63,588 nt of DNA from Lachnospiraceae bacterium (GCA_019422065.1 JAHZEA010000014.1:2363-65950), one strand, 5' to 3'. Positions 42,880 to 51,968 are shown, counted from the first letter of the stretch. Notes: generated from the letters alone by a model not told the origin. A program made the numbers and translations.

Positions 42880-43769
42880 TGAAAAAAGTTCTCTATTTTG
42901 ATTGCTTTTCGGGTATAAGTGGGGACATGACTCTTGCTGCTTTAATAGACCTTGGTATAGACAAAGATGCTTTTTTGGCCGAAATGAATAAGCTCAATGT
43001 TGAAGGCTTTGAAATTAAGTTTTCAAGAACAGAAAAAAGCGGCATAGGTGCACAGGATGTTGATGTTATACTTACCAACGGTGAGTATTTGGACGAAGAA
43101 CATCATCACCATGACCACGAACATGAACACCACCATGAACATGAGCACGAGCACGAACATCATCATGACCACGAACATGTTCATGATGAGCATAGTCATG
43201 AGCATACACATGAACATGCTCATTCCCATGAACATCATCACGCTCATGTTCACAGAAATATAGATGATGTAAACGCTATTATTGATAACAGTACAATTTC
43301 GGAAACGGCAAAGGATTTGGCCAAAAGAATTTTTATGCGTGTTGCAAAGGCAGAGGCAAAAGTGCATTCAAAACCTCTTAATGAAGTGCATTTTCATGAG
43401 GTTGGCGCTCTTGACTCAATAGTTGATATTATAGGAACAGCTATTTTAATCGATATGATTAAACCGGATGTTATATGTTCATCCGTTGTTAATGACGGAC
43501 ATGGATTTGTAAAATGCCAGCATGGACATATGCCTGTTCCTGCACCTGCAACAGCTGAGATATTTGCTGATTCCAACGTTATATATCGCCAGATAGACGT
43601 TATGAGCGAAATGGTTACGCCGACTGGTGCCGCAATAATAGCGGAACTTTCGGAAAGTTTTGGAATGTGTCCGCCTATGAAGCTTAAAGCTACAGGCTAT
43701 GGCGCAGGTAAAAGAAACTTCTCTATCCCAAATATTCTTAGGGTTATGATTGGAGAAACCGAGGGTTAA
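42879..43769 (+). CDS. larC: LarC, N-terminal part (LarC1) with His-rich segment
   Basis: LarC inserts nickel, with CTP, to form the nickel-pincer cofactor. This 296-residue frame covers the N-terminal domain: YFDCFSGISGDMTLAALIDLG, then a His-rich segment of 30 His in residues 75-125 alternating with Glu/Asp, a likely nickel store, then VHFHEVGALDSIVDIIG and PTGAAIIAEL. It stops with TAA at 43767-43769. The C-terminal part is in the next frame (-1). A -1 slip before the stop would fuse them, as reported for Lactobacillus larC. Confidence 0.92.
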   Translation: MKKVLYFDCFSGISGDMTLAALIDLGIDKDAFLAEMNKLNVEGFEIKFSRTEKSGIGAQDVDVILTNGEYLDEEHHHHDHEHEHHHEHEHEHEHHHDHEHVHDEHSHEHTHEHAHSHEHHHAHVHRNIDDVNAIIDNSTISETAKDLAKRIFMRVAKAEAKVHSKPLNEVHFHEVGALDSIVDIIGTAILIDMIKPDVICSSVVNDGHGFVKCQHGHMPVPAPATAEIFADSNVIYRQIDVMSEMVTPTGAAIIAELSESFGMCPPMKLKATGYGAGKRNFSIPNILRVMIGETEG

Positions 43770-43774
43770 TAATT

Positions 43775-44221
43775 ATGCCTGAAAGATATACAGATAACAT
43801 TACAATTCTTGAAACAAACATTGATGACTCTACAGGGGAAATGTTAGGCTATGTTTTAGAAAGGCTTTTTAAGGCCGGTGCAAAAGATGCTTTTTATACA
43901 TCTATTTATATGAAAAAGAATCGACCGGCTTATAAGCTTACTATAATTTGTGATGACAGCTTAAAAGAAACCATGGAAGATATAGTTTTTGAAGAAACTA
44001 CTGCCATTGGTATACGCTGCCGTACCGAAATAAGAACTTGCCTTACAAGAACATTTGAGGAAATAGATACACCTTATGGCCCTGTAAGGGTAAAATGCGT
44101 GTATACTAAAAAAGGGCCAAGAATGTATCCTGAATATGATTGCGTAAGAGAAATCGCTCAAAGATTCAACGTTCCTCTGTATGAAGTATATGCCGAGATT
44201 AAAAGTAATAGAACTATTTAA
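43775..44221 (+). CDS. larC: LarC, C-terminal part (LarC2)
   Basis: 148 residues that match the C-terminal CTP/nickel-binding part of LarC: LETNIDDSTGEMLGYVLERL, FYTSIYMKKNRPAYKLTII, ETTAIGIR and KKGPRMYPEYDC. It has an ATG at 43775 but no good ribosome binding site before it (TTAATAATT). The frame is -1 to larC1 and is open upstream to 43742, so a slip in the 28-base overlap would give one ~450-residue LarC. Whether the short form is also made is unknown. Confidence 0.9.
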   Translation: MPERYTDNITILETNIDDSTGEMLGYVLERLFKAGAKDAFYTSIYMKKNRPAYKLTIICDDSLKETMEDIVFEETTAIGIRCRTEIRTCLTRTFEEIDTPYGPVRVKCVYTKKGPRMYPEYDCVREIAQRFNVPLYEVYAEIKSNRTI

Positions 44222-44564
44222 TTTTGGCATGAGGTTACTGCTTTGTTCAAGGGGTATCTGCTTTTTCGGTTACGTGTATTAATTTTAATACATGTAATAA
44301 AATGTTAAATTAACCTCAACATTAATTTAAAATTTGTTTCATGAATAACTTTTTGTGTAACAATTATTTAATAAATGCCACATTAAATAAAACAATATAA
44401 TTTAATAAAATCGTCATAATTAAGTTATATATTGGTATATTTTGTGCATTTATAACAAAATATGTGTAAAAGACTTGTAATCAATAAAAACCTATTGACA
44501 TTTATAGGATTATTTTTTATACTAAGTCTGTAACAAAAATGTAACATTTGATTGGAGGCTATTC
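44222..44564 (+). promoter_or_regulatory. Intergenic region with the promoter of the NlpC/P60 gene
   Basis: TTGACA (44495-44500) and TATACT (44518-44523) are 17 bp apart and precede the start by about 40 bases. At 44270-44297 a 12-bp inverted repeat (TTACGTGTATTA with TAATACATGTAA) may end the lar transcript, though no T run follows. The rest is AT-rich with nothing I recognise. Confidence 0.75.
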
Positions 44565-45752
44565 ATGAAAGTGAAGGGGATATTACCTTCGGCAGCTGTT
44601 TTAGGTACATTATTAGCTGTCGGGTGCAGTATGGCCGCTTTTGCGGAAAACAAGGGTGTTGTAAACGCAAATCAAATTAATGTCAGACAGTCGGCTGATA
44701 CCGAGTCTGAAAAACTTGGTCTTCTTTTTGAAGGGGACGAAATAGATATTCTTTCTAATGAAGGAAATTGGTATAAAATTAATTACAACAATCAGGAAGC
44801 TTATGTTTTTTCTGACTACATAATTGTATCACAGGCTGAAGGTAAGGTTGAGGCAGACCAAGTTAATGTAAGAAGTTCAGCTTCTTCTCAATCTGAGATT
44901 GTAGGCACTGTTAACACAGGTGATACAGTTACAGTTGTTGCAAGCAGCGACAGCTGGTATAAAATAGTAAGAACTAATGGTGACATCGCTTACGTTAGCA
45001 AAGAATTTGTTGACGGTGAAATATTAGATAAAGTAGCTACTGACAGCAGTGCTGCTGAGTCAGACACAACTGTTGCGGCAGCTTCTGCTTTATCTGCTTC
45101 TCCGGTAGATTCAGAGGATAACTTTACCGAAGTTTCAAATAAATACGCTGCTGTAACTGCTACAAGCGGTCTTAGAGTAAGAAGCGGAGCCGGAACAGAC
45201 TTTGATGTTCTTACAACATTAGAGTATGGCGATTATGTTGATGTACTTGCAATAAGCAACGACTGGATTAAAGTTACTGACGGAAATGTTACAGGCTATG
45301 TTAGTGCTGAGTATGTTTCTATCAGAGATGGCGAAAAACCTTCAAGAGGTTCTTCTTCATCAGAAAAGGGACAAGCCATTGTTGAGTACGCTCAGCAGTT
45401 TATTGGCACACCTTATGTTTGGGGTGGTACAAACCTTAATTCAGGTGTTGACTGTTCAGGTTTTGTTTATTCGGTATTTAAAAACTTTGGTATCAGCTTA
45501 CAGAGAAGTTCAGCATCAATGGCTTATTCAGATGGTGTTGAAATTTCAAGAAGTGAGCTTACAGCTGGAGATTTAGTTTTCTTTGACACAGACGGTGTTA
45601 ATGACGGGGGCATTTCACATGTAGGTATCTACATAGGCGGTGACCAGTACATACATTCTTCATCAGGCAAGGTTTATGGTGTTACTATATCATCATTGGC
45701 TGATGACTACAGTGCCAGAACATATGTAATGGCAAAACGTGTAATTAGATAA
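44565..45752 (+). CDS. Secreted SH3b-NlpC/P60 peptidoglycan endopeptidase
   Basis: A 395-residue exported cell-wall hydrolase. Residues 1-28 are a signal peptide (ends SMAAFA). Three bacterial SH3 repeats follow (about 33-85, 95-150 and 193-252), each with a NVR/LRVR start and WYKI/WIKV end. A Ser/Thr/Ala linker separates repeats 2 and 3. Residues ~275-395 are NlpC/P60 with Cys297 in GVDCSGFVY, His in ISHVGIYIGG and a third polar residue in YIHSS. It likely cuts D-Glu-to-diamino acid bonds. Strong promoter and TTGGAGG precede it. Confidence 0.95.
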   Translation: MKVKGILPSAAVLGTLLAVGCSMAAFAENKGVVNANQINVRQSADTESEKLGLLFEGDEIDILSNEGNWYKINYNNQEAYVFSDYIIVSQAEGKVEADQVNVRSSASSQSEIVGTVNTGDTVTVVASSDSWYKIVRTNGDIAYVSKEFVDGEILDKVATDSSAAESDTTVAAASALSASPVDSEDNFTEVSNKYAAVTATSGLRVRSGAGTDFDVLTTLEYGDYVDVLAISNDWIKVTDGNVTGYVSAEYVSIRDGEKPSRGSSSSEKGQAIVEYAQQFIGTPYVWGGTNLNSGVDCSGFVYSVFKNFGISLQRSSASMAYSDGVEISRSELTAGDLVFFDTDGVNDGGISHVGIYIGGDQYIHSSSGKVYGVTISSLADDYSARTYVMAKRVIR

Positions 45753-45764
45753 TTTTGCTTTAAT

Positions 45765-45802
45765 AAGCAGACGGTGGGGGTTAGTCCTGCTGTCTGCTTT
45801 AA
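45765..45802 (+). terminator. Terminator after the NlpC/P60 gene
   Basis: Stem AAGCAGAC (45765-45772) with GTCTGCTT (45792-45799), then TTAAGTT. Confidence 0.7.
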
Positions 45803-45849
45803 GTTGTTTATGTGTAACTACATTTATATTAAGGTTGTGAGGGCAGTAC

Positions 45850-47049
45850 ATGAAAAGATACGTTATTCAGGCTAAAAAAATGTTGGCTGTATGCTGTATA
45901 ATGTTTACTGCTGCTATGGTTTTTACTCCTAATACTACAGCCGTAGCTAAAACATTACAGCAGCTTCAAGACGAGAGAGATGCTCTGGCCCAGAAAACTA
46001 AAGAGGCTAAAGCGGCACTTGAAAATGCCAAACAGCAGCAACTTACTTTGCAGCAGGAGATAGACGCCTTTGACCAGGTTGTTTCTGCGGCAAGTGAGGA
46101 ATACAATAAATCATTGGAAGACCTTAACGAAGTTTCAAGCAGGCTTGAACAGTCTGAGGCTGAGCTTCAGGAGGCTACTGAAGAAAAAGAAAAGCAGTTT
46201 GATGTTTTTGGCGAAAGAATTAAGTTTTTTTATGAAAACGGAACTACAGGCTATCTTGATGTAATATTTGAGTCTAAAAGTATATCTGACATGCTGGCAA
46301 GAATTCAGTATGTAGAGGATATAATGGAATATGACAACGAAATACTATCAAATCTTAAGGAAGCTGAAAACACAATAAAGGTTAAAACAGCGGAAATAGC
46401 CGAGGAAAAAGCAGAAGTTGAGGAGCTTGTTAAAGAAAATGAACAGAAAAAGCAAGAGCTTGACGCAGCAATGGCTGAAAAGAAAGAAAAACTGCTTCAA
46501 TATCAGAATGATGAGGCTATGTATGAAGAAATGATTGCCAATGATGAAAAAGCAAGCCGTCAGGTTGAAGCTCTTATAAACCAAGCTTTGTCATCATCTT
46601 CATATTCATCCGGCTATGTATATACAGGTGGTCAGCTTAACTGGCCTGTACCTGCAAAAGCCGCATCATCTTCAAGCTTAAGCAGTGGATTTATAAACAG
46701 AAATAACCCTATAAGCGGAAGACGTGAATTACATACAGGTTATGATATACCAGCACCGTACGGCTCAAATATAGTAGCGGCAGAGGCAGGAACAGTTATT
46801 TATTCCGGATGGATGAGTGGTTACGGAAACACAATAATGATTGACCATGGCGGCGGACTTGTTACACTTTACGGACATAACTCAAGCCTTGTTGTTTCAA
46901 AGGGCCAGTCTGTAACAAGAGGACAAGTAATTGCAAAATGCGGCTCAACAGGTAACTCAACAGGAAATCACTGTCACTTTGAGGTTAGAGTTAACGGCAA
47001 AGCAGTAAGTCCTGAACCATATTTAGGCGTAGCTAATGTAAATTACTAA
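45850..47049 (+). CDS. Coiled-coil M23 (LytM) murein hydrolase
   Basis: A 399-residue exported protein. Residues 1-35 form a signal peptide. Residues ~37-245 are a long coiled coil (heptads of Gln, Glu and Lys) as in PcsB/EnvC-type division-associated hydrolases. Residues ~265-395 are a LytM/M23 domain with HTGYDIPAPYG (HxxxD), LYGHNS and NHCHFEVR (HxH), so the zinc site is complete. The coiled coil suggests control by FtsEX, but ftsEX is not in this window. TTGTGAGGGC precedes the ATG. Confidence 0.93.
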   Translation: MKRYVIQAKKMLAVCCIMFTAAMVFTPNTTAVAKTLQQLQDERDALAQKTKEAKAALENAKQQQLTLQQEIDAFDQVVSAASEEYNKSLEDLNEVSSRLEQSEAELQEATEEKEKQFDVFGERIKFFYENGTTGYLDVIFESKSISDMLARIQYVEDIMEYDNEILSNLKEAENTIKVKTAEIAEEKAEVEELVKENEQKKQELDAAMAEKKEKLLQYQNDEAMYEEMIANDEKASRQVEALINQALSSSSYSSGYVYTGGQLNWPVPAKAASSSSLSSGFINRNNPISGRRELHTGYDIPAPYGSNIVAAEAGTVIYSGWMSGYGNTIMIDHGGGLVTLYGHNSSLVVSKGQSVTRGQVIAKCGSTGNSTGNHCHFEVRVNGKAVSPEPYLGVANVNY

Positions 47050-47055
47050 ATCAAC

Positions 47056-47086
47056 AAAACCCTTCTGGAATTTAAGAAGGGTTTTT
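47056..47086 (+). terminator. Terminator after the M23 gene
   Basis: Perfect 11-bp stem AAAACCCTTCT with AGAAGGGTTTT and a T run. Confidence 0.9.
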
Positions 47087-47136
47087 GTAATTAAGCTTTT
47101 AATTTAGCGGCAATATGTTATTTATTAATGCTTTTA

Positions 47137-47166
47137 TTGACATTTACACATTGAAAAGCTTATAAT
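47137..47166 (+). promoter_or_regulatory. Promoter of the Mrp gene
   Basis: TTGACA (47137-47142) and TATAAT (47161-47166) with an 18-bp spacer. Confidence 0.7.
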
Positions 47167-47200
47167 TTAAAAATAGAAAATAGAAACGGAGCTGATTTTA

Positions 47201-48031
47201 ATGAGTGAAAATTGCTCACATAACTGCTCAAGCTGCTCAGAAAATTGCAGTGAGAGAACTCAGGAGAGTCTTATAATTGAGCCTAACAAATATAGCCATA
47301 TTAAGAAAATAATTGGCGTAGTAAGTGGCAAAGGCGGCGTTGGTAAATCTCTTGTTACTTCAATGCTGGCTTGTTCCATGAAAAACAAAGGATATAAAGT
47401 TGGTATACTTGATGCTGACATTACAGGTCCGTCAATACCTAAAATGTTTGGAATTAATAAAAAAGCAGGTGGCAATCAATACGGTATGCTGCCTGTAGAA
47501 AGTGAAAATGGAATAGAGGTTATGAGTGTTAACCTTCTTGTAGATAACGACACAGACCCTGTTGTTTGGAGAGGACCTATTATTGCCGGTGTTGTTCAGC
47601 AGTTCTATTCAGAGGTAATTTGGGAAGATGTAGATTACCTTTTTGTTGATATGCCTCCAGGAACAGGTGATGTTCCTCTTACTGTATTCCAGTCACTTCC
47701 TATAGATGGAATAGTTATTGTTTCATCACCTCAGGAATTAGTAAGCATGATTGTAGGCAAAGCCGTTAATATGGCTAAACTTATGAATGTGCCAATTCTT
47801 GGCATTATTGAAAATATGAGCTATGTTGCTTGCCCTGACTGCGGCAGAAAAATTTATCTTTACGGCGAAAGCAAAATAGATATAGTAGCTGACGGATATG
47901 GCATAGATGTTATAGGTCAAATGCCTATTAATCCAGAAACTGCTCTTTACTGTGATAAAGGTATGGTTTATAAGGCTGATTTAAAACCACTTGAAAAAGC
48001 CAGCCAGAAACTTGAACAGCTTTTAAAATAA
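47201..48031 (+). CDS. Mrp/NBP35 family iron-sulfur cluster carrier ATPase
   Basis: A 276-residue cytoplasmic P-loop ATPase that carries or transfers [4Fe-4S] clusters. VSGKGGVGKS (about residues 42-51) is the deviant Walker A, VDMPPGTGD the Walker B region, and CPDCGRK the conserved CxxC for the bridging cluster. An N-terminal Cys stretch (CSHNCSSCSENC, residues 5-16) is of the type seen in NBP35 proteins and may hold a second cluster. It has its own promoter and terminator. Confidence 0.93.
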   Translation: MSENCSHNCSSCSENCSERTQESLIIEPNKYSHIKKIIGVVSGKGGVGKSLVTSMLACSMKNKGYKVGILDADITGPSIPKMFGINKKAGGNQYGMLPVESENGIEVMSVNLLVDNDTDPVVWRGPIIAGVVQQFYSEVIWEDVDYLFVDMPPGTGDVPLTVFQSLPIDGIVIVSSPQELVSMIVGKAVNMAKLMNVPILGIIENMSYVACPDCGRKIYLYGESKIDIVADGYGIDVIGQMPINPETALYCDKGMVYKADLKPLEKASQKLEQLLK

Positions 48032-48040
48032 GATTATTGA

Positions 48041-48072
48041 AAAACAGGCATTAATTTTAATAGCCTGTTTTT
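48041..48072 (+). terminator. Terminator after the Mrp gene
   Basis: AAAACAGGC (48041-48049) with GCCTGTTTT (48063-48071). Confidence 0.85.
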
Positions 48073-48120
48073 AGGTGTTAGTATCAGTTAGACAAATGAT
48101 TTTTGCGGGAGGTTTATTTT

Positions 48121-48825
48121 ATGGAAAAACTTGAAATGCTTTATGAGGGCAAAGCTAAAAAAGTATTTAAAACTGATGACGAGAAACTTCTTATTGTAGA
48201 TTACAAAGATGATGCCACAGCCTTTAATGGTCTTAAAAAAGGTCAAATTATGGGCAAAGGTGTTATAAATAATAAAATGACAAACATTGTATTGCAGTAT
48301 CTTGCTGATAATGGCATTGAAACTCATTTTGTTAAAGAATTAAGCGACAGGGAGACACTTGTTAAACGTGTTTCAATAGTTCCTCTTGAGGTTATAATCA
48401 GAAACGTAGCTGCCGGAAGTTTTTCCAAGAAGTTCGGTGTTGCAGAAGGTACTCCGCTTAATAATCCTATACTTGAGTTTTCTTATAAAAACGATGAACT
48501 TGGCGACCCTATGATTAACGAGCTTCAGGCTCTTGCTATTGGTATTGCAACAAAAGAAGAAATTGATTCTATTTCAGAGCAGGCTCTTAAAATTAATGAG
48601 CTTCTTAAGAAATTCTTCCTTAACGTAGGTATTAAGCTTATAGACTTTAAAATCGAGTTTGGTCGTTATGACGGAAGGGTAATTCTTGCTGATGAAATTT
48701 CACCTGATACATGCAGACTTTGGGATGCAGAAACAAACGAAAAGCTTGATAAAGACCGTTTCCGCCGTGACCTTGGAAATGTAGAGGAAGCTTATCAGGA
48801 AGTTTGGAGAAGAATAACAAAATAA
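48121..48825 (+). CDS. purC: Phosphoribosylaminoimidazole-succinocarboxamide synthase
   Basis: SAICAR synthetase, the step of purine synthesis that joins aspartate to CAIR with ATP. The 234-residue protein matches the family: YEGKAKKVFKTDD at the start, IRNVAAGSFSKKFGV, and DEISPDTCRLWD. ATG 48121 is preferred behind GGGAGGTT; an in-frame GTG-like start at 48103 precedes it. It is followed by purB, which acts in the same pathway, with a hairpin between. Confidence 0.96.
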   Translation: MEKLEMLYEGKAKKVFKTDDEKLLIVDYKDDATAFNGLKKGQIMGKGVINNKMTNIVLQYLADNGIETHFVKELSDRETLVKRVSIVPLEVIIRNVAAGSFSKKFGVAEGTPLNNPILEFSYKNDELGDPMINELQALAIGIATKEEIDSISEQALKINELLKKFFLNVGIKLIDFKIEFGRYDGRVILADEISPDTCRLWDAETNEKLDKDRFRRDLGNVEEAYQEVWRRITK

Positions 48826-48856
48826 ATTAGCAGAATTTGCTGTATTATAGTTTAAC

Positions 48857-48903
48857 AGCGGGTATTTGGCAGATTTTAATATATTCTGATTTCTATGCCC
48901 GCT
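48857..48903 (+). terminator. Hairpin between purC and purB
   Basis: AGCGGGTAT (48857-48865) with ATGCCCGCT (48895-48903) around a 29-base loop, followed by a loosely T-rich stretch. It may attenuate transcription within the pur group. Confidence 0.55.
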
Positions 48904-48977
48904 TAAATTTTGTAAATTGGCGTTAATTGATGAAGTGTTATTTAATATGTTTTTTAATGCCAAACAGGAGGATTATA

Positions 48978-50411
48978 ATGAGAACAAAGTACGAAAGTCC
49001 GCTTAATTCACGATACTCCAGTAAAGAAATGAGCTATCTTTTTTCACCGGATTTTAAATTTAAAACATGGCGTAAATTATGGATTGCTCTTGCTGAAACA
49101 GAAAAAGAGCTGGGACTTAATATAACTGATGAACAGATAGCTGAAATGAAAAAATATCAGGACGATATTAATTATGAAGTAGCTGAAGAAAGAGAAAAAA
49201 TTGTTCGTCATGATGTTATGAGTCATGTATATGCTTTTGGTATGCAGGCAAAATCGGCTATGCCTATTATTCATTTGGGCGCTACAAGCTGCTATGTAGG
49301 CGATAATACTGATATAATAATTATGACAGAGGCTTTAAAGCTTATTAAAAAAGAGCTTGTTAACGTAATTAACGAGCTTTCTAAATTCGCTATGGAGTAT
49401 AAAGATATGCCTACTCTTGGCTTCACTCATTTTCAGCCGGCGCAAACAACGACTGTAGGCAAAAGAGCATCTTTATGGCTTCAAGACCTTATAATGGATT
49501 TAGAAGATATAGACCACCAGCTTTCAAAAGCAAAACTTCTTGGTTCAAAAGGTACAACAGGAACACAGGCGAGCTTTTTAGAACTTTTTGACGGTGACCA
49601 CGAAAAAGTTAAAAAGATTGACGGCATGATTGCCGAAAAAATGGGCTTTAAGAGCTGTTTTGCCGTTTCAGGCCAGACTTATCCAAGAAAGCTTGATTAC
49701 CAAATATTAAGCCTTCTTTCTCAAATAGCTCAAAGCGCTTATAAGTTCAGCAATGATATAAGGCTTTTACAGCACCTTAAAGAAGTAGAGGAACCGTTTG
49801 AAAAGAGCCAGATAGGCTCATCGGCTATGGCTTATAAGAGAAATCCTATGAGAAGTGAAAGAATAGGTTCTCTTGCAAGATATGTTATTTCTACTGCTGT
49901 AAACCCTGCTGTAACTGCTTCAACACAGTGGTTTGAAAGAACACTTGACGATTCTGCAAACAAGAGAATTAGCGTACCTGAAGCATTTTTAGCAACAGAC
50001 GCTATACTTAGTCTTTACAGGAATGTTGTAGACGGCCTTGTTGTATATCCTAAAGTAATTGAGCAGCACCTTAATAATGAGCTTCCATTTATGGCTACTG
50101 AAAACATAATGATGGATGCAGTTAAAAAAGGCGGCAACAGACAGGAACTTCACGAAAAAATACGTGTTCATTCTATGGCTGCCGGAAAAGTTGTTAAGGC
50201 AGAAGGAAAGTCTAACGATTTACTTGAAAGAATAGCTGCTGACCCATCATTTGGTCTTACAATAGACGAGCTTAACTCAATAATGGACGCAAAGAATTTT
50301 GTAGGCCGCGCACCACAGCAAACAGAGGAGTTTATAGAAAACTTTGTAAAGCCTGCTCTTGAGGCCAACAAAGACCTTTTAAGCAGTGATGCAGAAGAAA
50401 TAAGAGTTTAA
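48978..50411 (+). CDS. purB: Adenylosuccinate lyase
   Basis: Cleaves SAICAR and adenylosuccinate to fumarate plus AICAR or AMP. The 477-residue protein is of the fumarase/aspartase superfamily, with the signature SSAMAYKRNPMRSE near residues 280-295 and the conserved GFTHFQPAQTTTVGKR. ATG 48978 has ACAGGAGGATT upstream; other in-frame ATGs before it lack this. The flanking purC and purA are the neighbouring steps of the pathway. Confidence 0.96.
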   Translation: MRTKYESPLNSRYSSKEMSYLFSPDFKFKTWRKLWIALAETEKELGLNITDEQIAEMKKYQDDINYEVAEEREKIVRHDVMSHVYAFGMQAKSAMPIIHLGATSCYVGDNTDIIIMTEALKLIKKELVNVINELSKFAMEYKDMPTLGFTHFQPAQTTTVGKRASLWLQDLIMDLEDIDHQLSKAKLLGSKGTTGTQASFLELFDGDHEKVKKIDGMIAEKMGFKSCFAVSGQTYPRKLDYQILSLLSQIAQSAYKFSNDIRLLQHLKEVEEPFEKSQIGSSAMAYKRNPMRSERIGSLARYVISTAVNPAVTASTQWFERTLDDSANKRISVPEAFLATDAILSLYRNVVDGLVVYPKVIEQHLNNELPFMATENIMMDAVKKGGNRQELHEKIRVHSMAAGKVVKAEGKSNDLLERIAADPSFGLTIDELNSIMDAKNFVGRAPQQTEEFIENFVKPALEANKDLLSSDAEEIRV

Positions 50412-50421
50412 TTTTATGATA

Positions 50422-50453
50422 AAACCGCAGTTTTTATAATCTGCGGTTTTTTT
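50422..50453 (+). terminator. Terminator after purB
   Basis: AAACCGCAG (50422-50430) with CTGCGGTTT (50441-50449), then a T run. The following 50454-50684 region is AT-rich, and I see no riboswitch in it. Confidence 0.9.
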
Positions 50454-50684
50454 ATATGCTGATATAAAAGAGGTTATTGTGGATATACATTTGTTTATTA
50501 ATCATTGAAAAATTTATATTTGGTAGACTGTATTTTATAGCACGATATATAATAACAAATTATATCAAGTATAAAAAGTATTTATTTTACTTATAGTAGA
50601 AAATAGAATATAATTATAAAGTAATATGAAGTGTAATTGTTAATACACAAATAAATTTAATTGATTTTACAGGAGTGATACTCA

Positions 50685-51959
50685 ATGATTAAAGCAATAG
50701 TCGGTTCCTGCTGGGGCGATGAAGGTAAGGGCAAAATTACAGATATGCTGGCTGAAAATGCTGATATAGTTATTCGTTTTCAGGGCGGCAGCAATGCAGG
50801 TCATACAATTATAAACGATTATGGAAAACATGCTCTTCACCAAATGCCTTCAGGTGTTTTTAATGAGAACACTGTTAATATAATCGGAAACGGTGTTGCC
50901 TTCAATGTTCCATATTTTATAAAAGAGCTTAACTACCTTAAGGAAAGCGGCATAAAAGAGCCTAAAATTCTTATTTCAGACAGAGTTCAGCTTCTTATGC
51001 CATATCATATACTTTTTGATACACTTGAGGAAGCCAGATTAAGCGACAAGCAGTTTGGTTCAACAAAAAGCGGAATTGCTCCTTTTTATTCCGATAAATA
51101 CGCTAAAACAGGCATTCAGATTTGCGACCTTTTCCATGAAGATATACTTATGGAAAGAATTAAAGCTGCGTGCGAAATTAAAAACGTGCTTTTAGAGCAT
51201 CTTTATCATCATGAGCTTCTTGACCCTCAGAAAATATTTGATGAGGTTATGGGTTACAAAGAATTTGTTGCACCTTACATAACAAATACAGCTGAATACC
51301 TTAATAAGGCTATTAAAGAAGGTAAGGAAATACTTCTTGAAGGTCAGCTTGGTGCTCTTAAAGACCCTGACCACGGTATTTATCCAATGACAACTTCTTC
51401 TTCTACATTAGCTGGTTTTGGTGCTATAGGTGCCGGAATACCTCCTCATAAGATTGAGAAAGTTTATACAGTTGTTAAGGCATATTCAAGTGCTGTAGGC
51501 GGCGGAGCTTTTGTAAGTGAGATATTTGGTGATGAAGCTCAAGAGCTCAGAGTAAGAGGCGGAGATGCCGGCGAGTTTGGTGCTACTACAGGCCGTCCAA
51601 GAAGAATGGGCTGGTTCGACTGTGTTGCAGCAAGATATGGCTGTATGCTTCAAGGTACAACAGATATTGCTTTTACAGTAGTTGATGTTTTAAGCTATCT
51701 TGATGAAATACCAGTTTGTGTAGGTTACGAAATAGACGGAGAGGTTACTAAGGAATTCCCTGTAACACCGCTTCTTGAAAAGGCAAAACCTGTATACAAG
51801 GTTCTTCCTGGCTGGAAATCAGATATTCGCGGTATTACAAAATACGAGGACCTTCCTGAAAATGCAAGAAATTATATTGAGTTTATAGAAAAAGAATTAG
51901 GTTATCCTATTACTATAGTTTCTAACGGACCAAAGAGAAACGAGATTATTTACAGATAA
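50685..51959 (+). CDS. purA: Adenylosuccinate synthetase
   Basis: Joins IMP and aspartate with GTP to form adenylosuccinate, the first step to AMP. 424 residues: GSCWGDEGKGKITD is the GTP/phosphate loop with the catalytic Asp, and GSNAGHTI, QLGALKDPDHGIYP and TTGRPRRMGWFD are family motifs. ACAGGAGTG precedes the ATG. It is separated from purB by a terminator and 230 bases, so it is probably driven by its own promoter. Confidence 0.97.
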   Translation: MIKAIVGSCWGDEGKGKITDMLAENADIVIRFQGGSNAGHTIINDYGKHALHQMPSGVFNENTVNIIGNGVAFNVPYFIKELNYLKESGIKEPKILISDRVQLLMPYHILFDTLEEARLSDKQFGSTKSGIAPFYSDKYAKTGIQICDLFHEDILMERIKAACEIKNVLLEHLYHHELLDPQKIFDEVMGYKEFVAPYITNTAEYLNKAIKEGKEILLEGQLGALKDPDHGIYPMTTSSSTLAGFGAIGAGIPPHKIEKVYTVVKAYSSAVGGGAFVSEIFGDEAQELRVRGGDAGEFGATTGRPRRMGWFDCVAARYGCMLQGTTDIAFTVVDVLSYLDEIPVCVGYEIDGEVTKEFPVTPLLEKAKPVYKVLPGWKSDIRGITKYEDLPENARNYIEFIEKELGYPITIVSNGPKRNEIIYR

Positions 51960-51968
51960 AAGTTTTTG

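Noticed and set aside
43023..43367. Met-rich minus-strand reading frame opposite the His-rich part of larC
   Set aside because: It is the antisense of repeated CAT/CAC codons (which read ATG/GTG on the other strand) and has no ribosome binding site.
50454..50684. Purine riboswitch upstream of purA
   Set aside because: I could not find the conserved three-way junction or loop sequences of the purine aptamer; the region is plain AT-rich DNA with a possible promoter.
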